DNA from: Symbiodinium natans
Lineage: Eukaryota; Sar; Dinophyceae; Suessiales; Symbiodiniaceae
Direction of reading: 5' to 3'
DNA: 64,000 nucleotides
NCBI GenBank assembly: GCA_905221605.1
Contig: CAJNDS010001302.1
Location: forward strand, 126,001 to 190,000
The notes under the pieces were generated by a model. The model saw only the letters and a list, made by a program, of their open reading frames with translations, was not told the DNA's origin and ran no database searches. The translations under genes and the position numbers were made by a program. Shown in pieces: positions 35,566 through 47,463 of this stretch (within the stretch, counting starts at the first letter, position 1; every line of letters begins with the position of its first letter).

Positions 35566-36260
35566 CCGTCATTACCCTGCCTACATCGCTGCTTGCAATG
35601 CGTCCCCAACCATAAGCAGGGTCCTCGTGGCACAGACATGCTGCGCCGCTGCGCCCTCACCAAAGCATCACGCGTTACACGTTGTCACACTGTCAGGGTG
35701 CAAACTTGCCGCATCTGGCACACATTCTGCAGAAGTCTCCTTTCCGGATGGTGGATTCACTCGGACCCGCACACCTGCCGGATGCAAAACTTCGAAAGTT
35801 AAGGTTGCCCTGATGGCTTTTTGCAAATGCACGTGGGCCACATTTACAGCCTTCACACAGCATGAAGAGCACCCACCGTCACTAAAGTCACTAATGTCTG
35901 CAAATCCTGAAACCTAAGGGATCAACAGGCCTGGTTGAATCCGCTCAGCTGCAGGAGCTGCTTCCAACAGGTCTCCCGGAATTGGCGGCACTGCCAGGCT
36001 CTTTGGAAGGACCACGAAATACCTCCCCCAAAGGCTTTTCAAAGCACAACGTCGGTGCATTGCGAGGACAGCTGTTTCTGTGCCCGCATGCGTGCGCGCG
36101 TGCTGGGTGTCAAGGGTTCTTGATTTCCAAAGATGTGGGCAGTATCGGAAGGACCAGCAAGATGCACTTCCTTGCTGGTCCACCTGCTGTTTTCTGATAG
36201 TTAAAACAGAGTTTTGTTTTTTGATAGTTGTACATTTTCGGTCGTTCTCGCGCCCCCATC

Positions 36261-36390
36261 TCAGCCGAAGGACTGCAGCTCGCGGGACCCATCCTCCTTG
36301 ACATTGAAGACTTGCTCGCAGATCATGCCTTGTGGGATGCAACTGCGGCCATTGCAAATCGCATCAATTGCATACACCAAAGAGATGAAA
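36261..36390 (-). CDS. Terminal exon of unrecognised protein
   Basis: After acceptor AAG| (36391) the frame, entered in phase 2, reads FISLVYAIDAICNGRSCIPQ, then GMICEQVFNVKEDG and SRELQSFG, to a TGA stop at 36261-36263. Composition is clearly protein-like and the stop makes this a C-terminus. Three cysteines lie close together. No family is recognised and upstream exons were not found. Confidence 0.5.
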
Positions 36391-36399
36391 CTTCACTGT

Positions 36400-38130
36400 T
36401 TTCACCCCTCAACATGCTGTGCTGCCTTTAACCCGAACCCGTTTCGACAACGCTCCCACCTATGGAAGAGACGTCGATGCTATTTGGCAAGACTGACCTT
36501 CAGGGCACAGTTTGGGAGTCTCGGGAATATTCAGGTCTCCGGAGCAAAAAGACGCATGCAGGAAGGTGCTTCCTTCGTGGAGCAATCAAAGCAAAATCTT
36601 CAATCGTTCCAGAACCGAATGATGTGAAGGCTTCTGACAGGGATACAGTTTACAGCATGCAGCTCTGACAGGCGTGTTCATGCATGGTCACCGTGCCTTG
36701 CAGCGTCTCGGAACCGTACGCGGCTCCCTCGAGCAAAGCTGCCGGTCCAGTTGCATGGCACCTTCGGCTAAGTGCACACAAAGACACAAAGACACGGGCT
36801 GAAAAACCCAAAACACAAAAACCGGAATGCTCGCCTCCATGGTGGCGTCTTTGAGAGGGTCGCTGGAACCTTCCAAGAGTCAAGATCCCAGCTTGCAGCT
36901 TGCGATTTAAGGCTCGAGGTCTGCAGCGATTCTGGCTCTTGGTGCCGATCCAAGATGTTTTGGAAGCTGGTGCTGACATGGTCTAGCATGCGTCTAGCAT
37001 GCGAGCAGTCACCTCTCAGGGAATGAAGCAGGGGCCTTCTTCCACCGAGGCATTCAGCCCAGACACTTCCAGCCTCTACACAGCTTCCGGCACTTCAAAG
37101 GCTGACTTCATGTCATGTGGATTGGATGTGCCATGGCTTTCACAACCCTACAGACAAACAGAGACCAAGCAACCCTCGGGCCTTTTTGCAACCTTTGTAG
37201 CCTCCTCGAACTCCTGTTCACGACAAAGGTCAGCCTTGCCTCAGCCATCACAGGTATTGCGTCCAAAAGTTTGTTGGCGGCTTCTAGATTCGAACTTTAA
37301 GCTTTCGAAGACTAAAGTCTAGCATGGGCTTCGGGCACGGAAGATTGAATCTGCGAAGAGAGAAACCGTGAGCGATGCTATTGATTACTATGGCACCTGG
37401 CCTGTGGGCAAGGACACCTGCAGGTGCTGCACCATGCCATCTTCGCCAGACCACCCTGCTCAGGGCACTGCTCAGGACACTGTTTCCTCTCCTCTGTTGC
37501 TCCGCAGTTCTTCGGGAGAGGAGAGACAGGAGCCTCTCTGTGGCCAGGACCAGCCCTCCCCAGGAGGCGCGATGGCCTGAGATGTCGCAGGTTTGCCCCA
37601 GTGGTGGGGTTTGGCTCTTTGGAGAGAAAAGTCTTTGGGGCCTTGAACCTGACACAATGACTCAATGACACAAATGACTCAATGCGAGTACGCACTGGCA
37701 ACGGCGGTCATTGCTTGAGCCCGCCAGCAAGCGTTTGTTACTGCAAATGTGTAGATGCCAGGCAGACATATATGCCTACCTCCACGAGTTTGACCGTTCT
37801 AAGCTGCAACTGTAGCCTTAGTAACCCCACTGCGCCCTCCTCCACCCTCCTCCACCCTCCTCCACCCTCAACCCTTCATCCATCTCGATCATAAAACCGG
37901 AAAGGAGCTGGAATGATAAGCGTTCGCAGCTGCTCCTCGTGAAGGCTTGGGCACGAGGATTTCTTGCTCCGTTCTCGGATGCTGGCGACAAACCAGCAGC
38001 GAAGCAGCGCTTTAGAGTGCGTTGGGCTCAGCTTGGGGCCCCTTGGGGATTCTGCAGCGACCTAGGTGAAGCCCTCAAAGAAGTACGAGGAGCCGCGGAA
38101 CGAGTGGCTCAGTACAAATGCGCATAAAAG
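36400..38130. other. No confident gene
   Basis: Several frames (36462-36668 plus; 37284-37655 both strands) are open with moderate protein character but lack recognised motifs or clear splice sites. A CCTCCTCCAC repeat lies at 37836-37870. Confidence 0.35.
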
Positions 38131-38135
38131 AAAGT

Positions 38136-38650
38136 CTCGGCTCAACCCAACAACTTCAACTGCTACAATGCGGAACCCTGAATCCGGGTCCTGGTAGACC
38201 ATCTGCACCTCAGACAAGAGCAGCTTGAAACTCCGAAATTGGCTTTGTGGGTAAGGGATTTAGGGATCAGCACCACTCCATTTTGTCATCAGCCTCGCTA
38301 CCTGACGTTTGTATGGGTTCATCAACACATCCAAAGAGGGTCCCATCTGCCCAAGCTCTGCATTCTGCAAGGAACCGGCACGCCGGCAGCGAAGATGTCT
38401 GGATCCACGTGTAGCACTACCTGGAGGTTGAAGGCCACCAACAGGCAAGTCAACTACAACCATCCAACAAATGAATGACGGACACTTCTGAAATCGCAAT
38501 TCCTGTGCTTGAGCTCAGGCGATTCTTCCTCGAACTGCAACGAGAGCTTTTCGCCATGGTGCACGGTATCTTGCCTTCTCCTGTGGGACCTCCGGCAAAC
38601 AGAATGGAAAGCCAGTCAGCTTTGGTAACAACGGTAGACAAAGACAAGCT
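38136..38650 (-). CDS. Possible exons: LLSEVQMVYQDPDSG segment and P-loop-like motif
   Basis: Two stretches on the minus strand look coding. At about 38150-38235 the frame reads FKLLLSEVQMVYQDPDSG, then FRIVAVEVVG. At about 38580-38650 another reads KADWLSILFAGGPTGEG, followed by a possible GC donor (GAAG|GCAAGA). GGPTGEGK resembles a Walker A loop (GxxGxGKT), but the final Thr/Ser is absent unless supplied by the next exon. Whether the two belong together is unknown. An ATPase is only a guess. Confidence 0.3.
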
Positions 38651-38699
38651 GCTCTTGGCCCTCAATGTTCACACTCAACCTACCAGGAGATAACCCCTT

Positions 38700-39930
38700 G
38701 CTACTAAGAGGCCAAGTGGACGGGCGATCAACAATAAACATGTGGACATTTTTTCATAACAGGCTTGGATGATTTCAGGCTGGCGATCAAATCAAGGCTT
38801 CCGATCGTCAAGACGAAAGCCCCCGCTGCCTTGGGTGCCGGAAGCCTTAGTGAAGAGATGCAGAAAGTTTTTGGCTTTTGGGCTCAAAGCTTGGTCAACT
38901 CCATACACATGCACAGGATGATTTATGCATAGGCCCACTATGGGCCTTATAGAGCTCTGGCACTCCGTCGCTTAACCCTCGAACAGGCAGGAAAATGAGT
39001 CCTTAACACCCCTCAAACACTGACAATGGCTTCTGCTGTGCAAGCAGCGTCTCAAAGTGCTGCTCGAGACACCTGATCGATGAGTCGACAAACAGACAAC
39101 AAAACGTTGATCTTTGCGTGTCGTGTCGTCTGGAACCCTCTTTACATATCTGTCCTTACTGGCGAGACCAAATACATGAAACCAATAATATGAAAGCATA
39201 AGATGAAAACAGTGTGAAAATCTGCGCAGAAGGTCCAGACACTTCAGCGCGCTCGCTGCGCGCTCTGCCAGGTCGGTGGCCTCCGGCTTTTTCTGATTTC
39301 ACAGCATGATGCATGGTGGCATAAGAATTTGGAGACGCTTTGTAAATTCTCAGCTTCTGTTTAAATTAGTGTGCATGATCCCGCGCCCGCATGACCACCG
39401 GTGTTGACGGCGTGACTCCCTCAAAGTCCCAAGGCAAGGGTTTGGATGGGTTTGGCCCCCGTTATTGGCCGCGGACATCTCAAATGAAATCTACCAACTC
39501 CTGAGGTCTAGGACCCGGATCCTAAGAGGTTGCGTCTGGCCCGCTTCTTAGACGAGACTCTTGGACTCCAATATACTCCAATGGCTCCACAGCACAATAC
39601 AGTACGCGACCCACTCATCTTGCCCTGTCCCCTTCTGCCGGGAGGCAACCCCAGCACCAAAGACATGGACAGTTCGGTCTGCCGCATGGCCTAGCGAAGT
39701 TGGCGTGCTTTGGGTGAGTTCAAGTACTGGGCCAAGGTATGCAGAATTAGAACTCTGCTCTTAGCTTACAGTCATCACTGTTTCTACGTCTGCAGTCCCA
39801 AGGGCGGCTACAGACAAGGCCAACGGCCCGGAGCATGGCAAAGGCGCCGAAGCTGTTGATGAACTGCCCACACTCCTTGAAAGATTTGAAGCTCCAGATT
39901 CCAGGGCTTACTTAAAATGACATCTGCATT
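38700..39930. other. No gene seen
   Basis: No repeat array, motif or supportable exon. Confidence 0.45.
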
Positions 39931-40143
39931 CTAGTCAAACTCTCCGCTGTCATAGTAATGGCCAACGGCACATAGATGCTCAGACCCAGAGCAAAATAAA
40001 ATCTGGCGTTTATTGCTTGGGGCTCTGGACAGACAAAAACCAAGATGACCGGTTTCAGGAGTGAAGGTACACGATGGTGCACGGCAACGGGGGCCGCTCT
40101 CAAGAGGCCAGCCGCGGACATTTTTGGCATTCTCTGACAGCAT
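39931..40143 (-). CDS. Candidate C-terminal exon, frame unresolved
   Basis: Two overlapping minus-strand frames are both protein-like and both end in stops here. One is Cys-rich (NVRGWPLESGPRCRAPSCTF, then CLSRAPSNKRQILFCSGSEH). The other (39912-40397) is hydrophobic near its end (PSLLKPVILVFVCPEPQ; FYFALGLSIYVPLAITMTA), which could be membrane segments. I cannot choose between them, and no family is recognised. Confidence 0.35.
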   Translation of the reverse strand: MLSENAKNVRGWPLESGPRCRAPSCTFTPETGHLGFCLSRAPSNKRQILFCSGSEHLCAVGHYYDSGEFD

Positions 40144-40519
40144 GGATCTTCAACTCCTTTCACTGCTCTTCGTGGTTCGAAAGGGGCTTGCATGAGCTGC
40201 CATAAAAACAAACGTAAAACCCTATTCTCCCAGAGACTGAACAAGTAGCACCGCCGAAGACCCGAAACAGCGTGGACCGGAAAACCGGAGATGCACCACC
40301 AGCGCCACGATCCAAACCCGTTTTCTTCTGAAGACCAAACGCTTCTGCTCAGCGGAAACAGCAACTCTACAACTCTGCGTAAACATCGTAAGCTCAAAAA
40401 ACACAGTCAAAGCAGGGAACCCAAAAACCCAACCGAACGCAGAGATGCCGGGCACAGCTCCCAGAGCTGGCGACCCTGAAGCCCTGAACCTGGTCATGGT
40501 CCTGCCGCAGTGGCTGCCT

Positions 40520-41132
40520 GTCAACCCGAGATATTGCGCTCCACCCCTTTATCCACGCCTCCCCCCATTCTCCCCCCCGTCCGTGCACCCCCACCGGGCC
40601 TCCTCATCGCTACTTCCCTTGCCCACACCTCCCCCCCCGCCGTCCCCGTCAACTGGTCGCGCTCAGCCCTTGTCCAGCCATGTCCACCCATGCGCTCTTG
40701 TCCACACCTCCCCCACGCCCTCGTTGACTCCACCGGTTTTGTCCACCCTTCCCGTCAACCGGCTATCGCGCAGCCTCCCCTACTTGCCCACCTGTAAACC
40801 CGTCAACCCGATATCGCGCTCTTCTTTGTCCAGGCCCTCCTGTCAACCGGATATCGCGTGCCCCCGCGTCCAATCCCTCCCACTTCCCTCGATCAACCCG
40901 ATATCGCGCCGCCCCCTTGTCCCCCCCAACCCTCCCCGTCAACCGGCTGACACTCCACCCACTCGTCCACACTCCACCATCCCCCGTCAACATTCTGTCT
41001 GGGCTCCCCACGCCTCTGTCCCTCCCCTCTCCTCCGCAGTCATTCCGTCCCTCCCGTCAAAGCATCCGACTCTCCTCCGGTGACCGTTCAGTCTTTGTAG
41101 CCCCTTCCGTCAAGACACGGTCCGATATCGCG
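40520..41132 (+). repeat. About 48-bp degenerate tandem repeat with GTCAACCSGATATCGCGC core
   Basis: C/T-rich DNA in which a GTCAACC(C/G)GATATCGCGC core recurs near 40520, 40648, 40754, 40802, 40842, 40891, 40938, 40987, 41057 and 41109. Four central copies (40754-40909) are nearly identical in the core, while the linkers are diverged poly-pyrimidine. The core contains the palindrome CGATATCG. Confidence 0.85.
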
Positions 41133-41379
41133 CCTTCCGCATGAAGCACTAAACGAGAACCTAAAAAGAAAAAGCACAACTAAACAACCACTAAGAAACA
41201 TGAAAAAAATGCCTTGAATGCCTTCTCGAAGCCTTTGACAATGTCCCCTAAATCCTGAATGCATTCTTCGGAAATACTGTTGTGAAAGCTTGGGCCCGCT
41301 CTCTGCTGGTGAGGAGGATTTGCAGCTCCGAAGGCTCTGAGCCTCTGGTCAATGCGTTTGGGGAGCAAAAAACAACGCG

Positions 41380-41650
41380 GGGGAGGCGGGGGAGGCAGGG
41401 GAGGCGGGGGCACACAGGGGAGGGACGCGAAGGGACGCCGAGGGATGCGGGGGGATACGGGGGGATGCGGGGGGACGCGAGGGACGACGTGGGGGACGCG
41501 AGGGACGTGGGGGACGTGGGGGACGCTGGAGACACAGGGGACGCGGGGGGACGCGGGGGCACGGGGGACGTGGGGGCGCGGGGGATGCAGGAACTATGGG
41601 GGACGCGGGGGATGCGGCGACTACTACGGGACGCGAGGGATGCTTTCGCA
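41380..41650 (+). repeat. G-rich GGGGGACGCG repeat
   Basis: Degenerate repeats of GGGGGACGCG and GGGGGATGCG, about 10-18 bp each, strongly G-skewed. Confidence 0.9.
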
Positions 41651-42842
41651 GGTCCTGTCTCGACATCCTTGAAAGAGGCTTTAGTGGTGGTGTGACAGCA
41701 TGGCAGCGTGGCACCTCACCTGCACGGTTGAGCCGCTGACAGTTCATCACCTGCTGGAGGATGGCATGTAGCCTGGGACAACATCCATGCTGGTTCGAAC
41801 CGACAGCACTGCTAGAGCCAGCGCAACTCGAACAGAAAGAGCAAGGCTGTTGTTGCAAAAGCCATGAACCCATCGTGACTTTTCCATCTAGCAGAGGAGG
41901 TAGGGTATGGACAGCAAGCAGGTGTCTCGCTAGCACCCAGGCGCTGTATAGTGAGCCGAGTACGTTGCTACCTAAGACTGGCTGTACGACAGCCCCTGTT
42001 GCCATCCGGAGATCCCAGCAGGATCTCAGCTCCCAACAGACACACAAAGAGCACACAAAAGCAAACACCTTAACAAACACCCGTAGCAAACAGAACTACA
42101 ACTACCCAATTGCATGACATGCGTCCCATCTTGCCTTGCCTTTGTGGGCTTGCTTCCGCTGCCAAGTCTGTAGCACAAAACCATGCTGACATGGTGTCAG
42201 GTACTTGCCACAGTGCAGTTTGCATAGTTTGCAGATGGCAGCAATTGAGCGACTGCTGGAAGCTTTCAGAAAATCAAGCGACGTCTTCGTCTCGGAAGAT
42301 TCGACACATCCATATGCATCGGCATGACATGGCGCGACTTCTTTCAAAATGTAGAGGTCTCACCTGTGGATACTCATGGATGCAAAGGCATGGTAAGTTT
42401 CATCCTGTGCTTGTAGACTCGCACCAGGCCGCTAATCGACAGGAGAATAATGGTTGCAGGAGCATTCCTATACTACTAAAGCCCAGTCTAGCACTCAGCT
42501 ATGACTGGGACGTGTGCAGGCTCAAGTCCAAGCTGAACGCACTCTGGGGCTGCGACTGTACAAACTGAAAATTACAGGCTTTGTGCGTGCCCTCAGGAGC
42601 CGAAAGTCACCGACACGCCCACGTGCTTGATGACGGCAGCCAAGTAACCACAGGGATTGCGAGGGAGGCCGTGCACGCCGCGCCCACGTGCCTTGTTCAG
42701 GATGTCCTCTCAGGGCTGTGGCTGAAATCTGCGAAAACGCTCACGAATAATTAGAAGCTAGCTGCTGGCTTGACGCACAACAAAACGATTCCAGGTCAAA
42801 GTACCAGGACATGGTGAATCTCAGCTCCCAAGCAGTACAAGT
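41651..42842. other. No confident gene
   Basis: A minus-strand open frame over 41700-42089 (LDGKVTMGSWLLQQQPC and neighbours) may include an exon, but no domain is seen. The rest is unremarkable. Confidence 0.35.
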
Positions 42843-44180
42843 TCATGGAACATTCACCAGGATGTCCTTGAAGGAGACCGTGGCATAAGAGGGCTCCGAG
42901 TTGTCCTGTGGCCAGACAGTGAAGCTCACGGTCTGCTGCGCGAGGTCAGCGTTGACCTCCAGCCAATCACCAATCTCCAAGCACTTCACCCGCTGTGGGC
43001 ATCGCTCTACCTCATCGTGGACACGGATGCAAATCCGGCCTGTACGGTTGGCAAAAACTGACACGATCTTCTGGATGTTCTTGGTGCAGGGAAGGTCAGA
43101 GGAGAGGATGAAGCCGACGCCATCTGCGCTGCAGAGCTCACCTTCTGTGAACTGGACGGCATAGCGCACAGTGCCTTGAAAGTGGACCTTGTTCTCGCAA
43201 ACGATGCTGAGCCGGCCCTTGTTCTGTTTCTTGGTGAAGGTGCGGGCATCGCTATCAAGGACTCCCATGCTGGTGTTCTTCTGGTGGAAGCGGTGCAACT
43301 TGCCGAAGGGAGGTCCGGCCATCAGCGCGCCAGACAGCTGGACCGGGCGACGGAGGTTCTCGTCCTCTTTGTCCTCCCGAGGCATAGTCCCCAGCATGGG
43401 TGGAGCGGTCATCAGCGGGAAGTGTGGCATGGCTGCCCTGGCAAATGGTAGCATCCCCATTCCGAAAGGCACATACTGCATGGCAGGCACTGCCACCATC
43501 ATGCCCTGCTGAACCTGAGGCTGAACCTGAGGCTGAACCTGAGGCTGAACCTGAGGCTGAACCTGAGGCTGAACCTGAGGCTGCATGTGAGGCTGAACCT
43601 GAGGCTGCATGTGAGGCTGCACGCTCATGACCTGCACTGACACACCCATGCCCTTCGGCGTGACTTGCGGTTCTGGGTTTGGCGGCAGAAGCTGAAGTCC
43701 CTCTGTGACGTCACTGCCGGTTGAAGAGAAGCTGGAATGCTCAGTGGTCTGAGATGCGGCCGTCGGGGATACGTCCTCAGGGAGCTCGTCCTCCAGATCA
43801 TCCATATTCGTGGCAGTAGTGCTCCAAGACCACTTGTCATAGCCACGTGTGTTCCCCGAGCTCTCTACCTTGGTGTCCACTGCCTTGGATGTGATCTTTG
43901 GGGTCGGAGACCAAGTCGGAAAGCTGTCCTCATCATCAGTGGTGATGTCGGCCCAGAGCTGGCGGTCGGGGTTTCTTGCAGGCTTGGCTGGCGCAGGCTG
44001 CGGCTTCTCCCTGATGGAGAAGGAGCTGGAGAAGGAGCCCATCCCCTGGCGCCGCCGTGCAGCGGCAGCCAGGACCTTCTGGTGCCGGGGAGCCAGGATC
44101 TCATTGTCGCCGTCCGAGTCTGACAAGGGGCCCATGACATCGAAGTCATTGGCTGGCTTGCAGAAGGCCTTGCGCTCCAT
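42843..44180 (-). CDS. Intronless 445-aa protein with C-terminal conserved dinoflagellate domain
   Basis: The frame runs uninterrupted from ATG (44178-44180) to TGA (42843-42845). The N-terminal half is polar and probably disordered: acidic patches (about 18-28, 80-87, 127-136) and a segment LWADITTDDEDSF near 75-87. Residues about 189-225 are a Q/P/V/M repeat (PQVQ) encoded by a 12-bp minisatellite (43506-43620). Residues 230-265 are Met/Pro/Ala-rich. The C-terminal 150 residues form an ordered domain: DARTFTKKQNKGRLSIVCEN (311-330), RYAVQFTEGELCSADGVGFI (339-358), KNIQKIVSVFANRTGRICIR (367-386), CLEIGDWLEVNADLAQQTVS (400-419). I recall similar domains in many dinoflagellate proteins; the alternating pattern suggests a beta-sandwich, but the function is unknown to me. 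The lack of introns contrasts with its neighbours and could reflect retroposition of a processed mRNA. No signal peptide or membrane segment. Confidence 0.93.
   Translation of the reverse strand: MERKAFCKPANDFDVMGPLSDSDGDNEILAPRHQKVLAAAARRRQGMGSFSSSFSIREKPQPAPAKPARNPDRQLWADITTDDEDSFPTWSPTPKITSKAVDTKVESSGNTRGYDKWSWSTTATNMDDLEDELPEDVSPTAASQTTEHSSFSSTGSDVTEGLQLLPPNPEPQVTPKGMGVSVQVMSVQPHMQPQVQPHMQPQVQPQVQPQVQPQVQPQVQPQVQQGMMVAVPAMQYVPFGMGMLPFARAAMPHFPLMTAPPMLGTMPREDKEDENLRRPVQLSGALMAGPPFGKLHRFHQKNTSMGVLDSDARTFTKKQNKGRLSIVCENKVHFQGTVRYAVQFTEGELCSADGVGFILSSDLPCTKNIQKIVSVFANRTGRICIRVHDEVERCPQRVKCLEIGDWLEVNADLAQQTVSFTVWPQDNSEPSYATVSFKDILVNVP
43506..43620 (+). repeat. 12-bp coding minisatellite (GGCTGAACCTGA)
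   Basis: About nine copies, two pairs carrying a CATGTGA variant. In frame with the 445-aa CDS, so copy-number change adds or removes four residues without a frameshift. Confidence 0.95.
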
Positions 44181-47100
44181 GGTAACAGGGAGAGGAGTCT
44201 GGGCAGAGACTTCGAAAATAGAAAGGGTTGTTCGAGCTTTTGAGCTGGAAACACCTTCACAGCCGTGGCAATGGTACCTGAAGCAGCTCCCCCTCCTCTC
44301 CTGCAGTGCCCTAGTATCTTATGCATAAGGACCGAAGACTCATTGCGGGTTACCCATTGCCAGGGCTGCTGCTGGGCCAGCACGTCTTCACCGGCCTTGC
44401 CATCCTTGCCGATATTCGCTGGTAGGAAGTTGCAGCTTCTGAGACTGCGCAGTTCGGTGATTGACTCCCTGCTGGGTCATGTTGCATTTTGGTACTCGCA
44501 GCACGTGGGGTGTGTCGACTCTACAAGCTCTCCAGGATCTACCTGCACGGCAGATTTGTTCTACATGCTGCTCTGTGGGCCCAGGGGTCGGAAAACACAC
44601 ACTCAAAAACAAAACCAAGACAAAAAGAGGTTCGGTATTGCTTGTGTGCTTCGCTCTTCATTCGTTCTTCCCCATCTATCTTTTGCGGCGTATGGTTGTT
44701 CATTCGTCTCTTTCTTTACTTCTTTAGGTTGTGCTTGTCCGTAGCACTTTGTTGTGCCATCCTGAGATCTCCGTTTCTGTGCCCGAGCTTCAGTGATTTC
44801 ACTCCGAAACTCTTTACGTCTGTTGAATCCTGATGGTGTTGGTCCAAAAAACCTTGGGCGAGCGCAGTGTTTCATTGTGTTGCATGCTGCTTGTTTGAGA
44901 CGTCGAAAGTGTCCAACCAAGACGTCCCCAAGGTCAGATGCAGAAGCAACGCCAAGCAACGCCAAGCCTTCAGCCTCTGCGTCGCATCTTCAATGGGGTC
45001 ACGGCTGTCATCCACAACCTGCGCATCCAACCGAGATTCAGGGGTTCACAATTTGTGGCTGACCCTAAACCCTAACCTTTTCTAAGCCCTAAACCCCTAC
45101 CTTTACTTTTGGTAGTCAGCGCTGTACGGTTCCTGGGGGGAAACGGCAGCTGATATGACCACATGCTTGCATCAGTTCACCATGCAATCGCCTCTGCCCA
45201 ATGTTATCGGTTAACAGGTGGGTTCTTGGGTTCTAAGGGTTCTAGAGATTGGGGCTTTCAAGATGCCCTTAAGACGCCCTTAAGATGCTTTGGAAAGGCT
45301 TTTGAGGATGTTGCCCAATCCGCACCTGAGCCTCGCAACCTGCTGCCCTGCCATGCCCATGCATGTTCTACACATGGTCTACACTGCTACACATGCTACG
45401 GACGATGTCAAGCACCTCGTGCAGTTCACTAGTCTTCATGTGCAAGTTTCAGGCCTCAAGCTCATTGATGAAGCCGCTCCATGCACCTTGTGAGACCAGA
45501 TGTCAAAAGAGAACATCATTTCTCAACTCAACCAGAAATCCTTGAAGCTGCACAAGCCTCAGGACAGAGAATTGAAGCATTTCACGTGGCCCCGCCTTCT
45601 TTGATGAGGACCCTGACCTGGCCCACATCGACAAAGGGGTTTTGCTAGGCGCTAGTGACTTAGGCTCGCTTCAGGATTGTTGAAGCTGCGGGCTTCAATC
45701 TCAAGACATGTGAGCACCCTTTATTGCATTGTGAGATTGCAGCGCAGGTAGCTGCAAACATATACAGATTCTTACCACGCTGGGGGTGCCGCACACGCTA
45801 CTAGCCGTGGTGTCACCAAGAGCCCATCGATCACACTGGAAGTTGATCAAGCCAGAGCTCCAATGACTCAACTCAGAACCACGACCCAGTTCGCTTTGGA
45901 TCGGGAACATGTCACCTGGCAGCCGCTGATGCTGACGACGGTACCAGTTCCATCTACCTGCATCAAAGTTGAGGGCCCTTCTCAAGACGTTTAGAACCGG
46001 CTCTGTTCAGCTTCGATCACAACAATCATTCCTTTTCAAACTCAGATGAACCCTCAGCGCGCATGAGCATGTTGGGATCACACACACACACACAGAGGCA
46101 TGAGATGAGCAAACTCCATTTAAGTGAAGCGAGAACGATATGAAGGCTGGTACGGAATGACGACCATGTCTTACCGTAGAGGTTGGTAGTGTCTTGGTTT
46201 TTCCATTCATGGGGGTCAACAGCGGATTCGGAAACTGAAAACACCCTGATTCGGAAACTGGAAAACCTGATTCGGGAAACTAAAAGAGCTGATTCGGGAA
46301 AGAAGCAATCGGGGAACCCCCCCAAGCGAAATCAATCGTCCGCTGAACTCTGACGGATTGTCTGAGCCCAGTTCATGCTTGAGCGGCGATGCACATGCTC
46401 GTCACCTTTTCTTCCGAGGCCGTAAGAGTCTGTGGAGTATCAAGCAGGTACCCCACATCTAAACATCCGATCCCTTCCCCAGGCCCACGCGAAACTTGTT
46501 TGTACTTTTTGCTTGACGCCACACCAGCATCCGGGAGCGGATGTTTTCTTGCTTTACCATGTATGTGACGCAAGCCTGCCTGCTCCCACCCTCCATGTTT
46601 CCTCCACCCTCCTTCCAAGGGGCGAGGCTAAAACTTGAACAGCTGGGTCAGCTCAGAGTGGATTGGGCGACTACCCTTTGCGCCGACATCCAAACCCCGA
46701 ACCCTGAGGCAGCCATGGGCACTCTTGCAAGAGCTCACTAACATTACATTCCTGGCTAGCAGCACGCAGCTTACGGCTTCGGGGTTCTTCGTACTCCCTT
46801 CGCAGGCGCCGCCGGGGCCATGGGGAATATGGAACATCCAAAAAGGACCCCCCGTTAAACTCCTGGACATCCTTAAAGCTCTCAGTTGTGACAGGATTCG
46901 AAGACTGAAATGGGCCACTGTATAAACATAAAGGAGGGGGATGAAGGGGGGCAGGGGGCGGACAAGCCGGACAAACGGCGGGGTGGGGGGGGGGGGGGCG
47001 GCCGAGTCTGCGCTTCTTAGGTGGGGATTGGATGGGTTGGACTTTGATCATGGGATTCTCAAGCTGTAGAGGGTTTAGAGATGTTTAGAGGGCAGCGTCA

Positions 47101-47460
47101 CTTGTGCGCGAGCCAGTACACCGCACGTTTATGTGTTGCTGCAGGCGCAGGCCACCTCCCTCACTCATCTGGCCGCCCTTGACCAAAAAACAGCAAACAC
47201 ACACACACACACAACACAAAACAAAGAACAAACTTCCACTTCATAAACAAACCGTTCCATGCACAGCACAGCTCTACTTTCCAAAGATCTGCGAAGCCTG
47301 CAAGTGCGCTAAGGACACCCTGGGCCTGGAGGAGCCCCCAACCGCGTTTAGGCGTTACGCCAGCGCCTAGGTTGCTCCGAGCACAAGTTACTTTCATCAC
47401 GACAACAAGAGTCTACCGATCAGGACCGAAATTGAGCGTGGCGGCAGTATGGTCGTAAAA
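44181..47460. other. Upstream of the intronless CDS; no confident gene
   Basis: Minus-strand frames at 44603-44965 and plus/minus frames at 46620-47050 are open but unrecognised. Short telomere-like units (CCCTAAACCCTAA) lie at 45061-45105, a CA run at 46079-46094 and a poly(G) run near 46983-47000. I could not identify a promoter or spliced-leader acceptor. Confidence 0.4.
45061..45105 (-). repeat. Short interstitial telomere-like units
   Basis: CCCTAAACCCTAACC followed by CCCTAAACCCC. Confidence 0.6.
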
Positions 47461-47463
47461 ACG

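Larger units (their letters stand above)
33230..36260. other. No supported gene; repeat-rich
   Basis: A degenerate minisatellite (34684-35020) and an 11-bp minisatellite (35406-35565) produce long meaningless frames. A minus-strand stretch near 35940-36050 (FVVLPKSLAVPPIPGDLLEA) may be an exon, but a second frame is equally good. Confidence 0.4.

Noticed and set aside
35255-35917. 220-codon plus-strand frame
   Set aside because: Its core is the 11-bp CACAAGCAATG repeat; flanking parts show no family.
41349-42089. 246-codon minus-strand frame rich in Pro/Arg/Ala
   Set aside because: About 100 codons derive from the G-rich repeat; the remaining part has no recognised domain.
44603-44965. 120-codon frame upstream of the intronless CDS
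   Set aside because: Basic, low-information peptide with no motif; more likely 5' flank or UTR.
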